A stretch of DNA of 15,358 nucleotides from Lachnospiraceae bacterium. GTDB taxonomy: Bacteria; Bacillota; Clostridia; Lachnospirales; Lachnospiraceae. Positions 14,896 through 15,358 of the stretch are shown here, piece after piece (position 1 is the first letter of the stretch; each line of letters begins with the position of its first letter). The stretch lies in assembly GCA_900769175.1 (NCBI GenBank), contig CAAGFP010000227.1, positions 1-15,358 of the forward strand, written 5' to 3'. Made by a program: the position numbers and the translations under genes. Under the pieces are notes generated by a model, which worked only from the letters and a program-made list of their open reading frames with translations, had not been told where the DNA came from and did not search any database.

Positions 14896-15177
14896 ATGGC
14901 TATTGCATCTATTATTACGGCAGTTTTAGGTATGCTTACAATGCTTTGTCACTATGCAACTCATAATGTGGTTATGGGAGCTGTGACACTTGTAGTATTG
15001 ATTGTGTCAATGGTTACGGGATTAGTTGACATCGCAAAGAAGAATAAAAACGGCGGAGTGGATTATAGTAAGTTTCAGCCGGGTGTTGTCGGACACGGAA
15101 TTGCAGGGATTGTTCTGGTAATGGGAATCATTATGTGCATTATGGCGGTTGTTGGAAAATATCCTGCAAACATTTAA
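14896..15177 (+). CDS. Small three-helix membrane protein of unknown function
   Basis: This 93-residue protein has three predicted hydrophobic helices (about residues 3-21, 24-47 and 66-87) separated by a short polar loop with KKNKNGGVDYSKFQPG. I do not recognise a named family. The frame is open further upstream to an ATG at 14872, but the ATG at 14896 has AGGGAGGA (14881-14888) ideally spaced and begins directly at the first helix, so I prefer it. It is divergent from pncB and is followed by a long hairpin and repeat element. No signal for a function can be read from its neighbours. Confidence 0.8.
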   Translation: MAIASIITAVLGMLTMLCHYATHNVVMGAVTLVVLIVSMVTGLVDIAKKNKNGGVDYSKFQPGVVGHGIAGIVLVMGIIMCIMAVVGKYPANI

Positions 15178-15186
15178 TATGATACC

Positions 15187-15358
15187 AGGGTCAAAAGGTC
15201 ATACTTTTCATGCTTGCATGAAAAAGTATGACTTTGGGACCCGCAAAACATGAGAAAGTAGCCCGAATAGGGCGGATTTCGAATGTTTTTAGGATTGCGG
15301 GAGCACAGAGTGCGGAGCAATCCGTAGGTATCGTGGGAACAAAATACATTTTGATCCT
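15187..15358. mobile_element. Hairpin-rich repeat element with inverted ends (MITE-like)
   Basis: The segment starts AGGGTCAAAA (15187-15196) and ends TTTTGATCCT (15349-15358), which are inverted complements at nine of ten bases. Between them lie three hairpins. The first is long: GGGTC (15188-15192) pairs with GACCC (15238-15242), enclosing GTCATACTTTTCATGC (15198-15213) against 15216-15232 with one bulge. The second pairs GCCC with GGGC (15261-15273). The third pairs GGATTGC (15292-15298) with GCAATCC (15317-15323), enclosing GCAC/GTGC. No coding frame is evident. The window ends exactly at the right terminus, so the true boundary and any target duplication are not visible. Confidence 0.55.

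Noticed and set aside
14675..14929. 84-codon plus-strand frame starting with TTG
   Set aside because: Its start overlaps the pncB promoter region, it has no ribosome binding site, and it runs out of frame into the well-supported small membrane protein gene.

Overview
The window looks like chromosomal DNA of a low-to-moderate-GC anaerobic Firmicute, most likely a Clostridia/Lachnospiraceae-type gut bacterium. This rests on strong AGGAGG ribosome binding sites, use of TTG and GTG starts, the gene order of the ATP synthase operon, and a sodium-type c subunit. I infer the lineage from style; no marker was searched.

Positions 1-7320 hold a complete F1Fo ATP synthase operon in the order atpZ-atpI-atpB-atpE-atpF-atpH-atpA-atpG-atpD-atpC. 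It is preceded by a near-consensus sigma-A promoter (TAGACA-17-TATAAT) and, further upstream, by about 2.5 copies of an A-rich ~35-bp direct repeat. The c subunit carries every side-chain position of the Na+-binding site known from Ilyobacter tartaricus, so the enzyme is predicted to couple to Na+. The operon ends in a GC-rich hairpin terminator that overlaps a second, longer inverted repeat.

Positions 7443-9971 encode an 842-residue membrane-anchored, extracytoplasmic protein that I cannot name. It has a probable beta-propeller-like middle and a C-terminal domain resembling C39-type papain-like peptidases, but the expected catalytic Cys and His appear to be absent.

Positions 9972-11383 look like accessory DNA: two consecutive hairpins, a start-less coding fragment, an orphan RhuM-family gene and its terminator.

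Positions 11384-14642 hold two minus-strand genes: a flotillin (SPFH) protein starting with TTG, and nicotinate phosphoribosyltransferase (pncB), separated by 280 bp of AT-rich DNA. A small three-helix membrane protein (14896-15177) is divergent from pncB. The window closes with a hairpin-rich ~172-bp segment bounded by inverted AGGRTCAAAA ends; one end of this segment also occurs alone in the pncB-flotillin gap. It looks like a small non-autonomous repeat element.

The ATP synthase genes act together as one machine. The remaining genes share no evident pathway. Nothing here amounts to a clear new multi-gene system; the strongest novelty candidates are the 842-residue protein, the hairpin/inverted-end repeat element, and the remnant next to rhuM.
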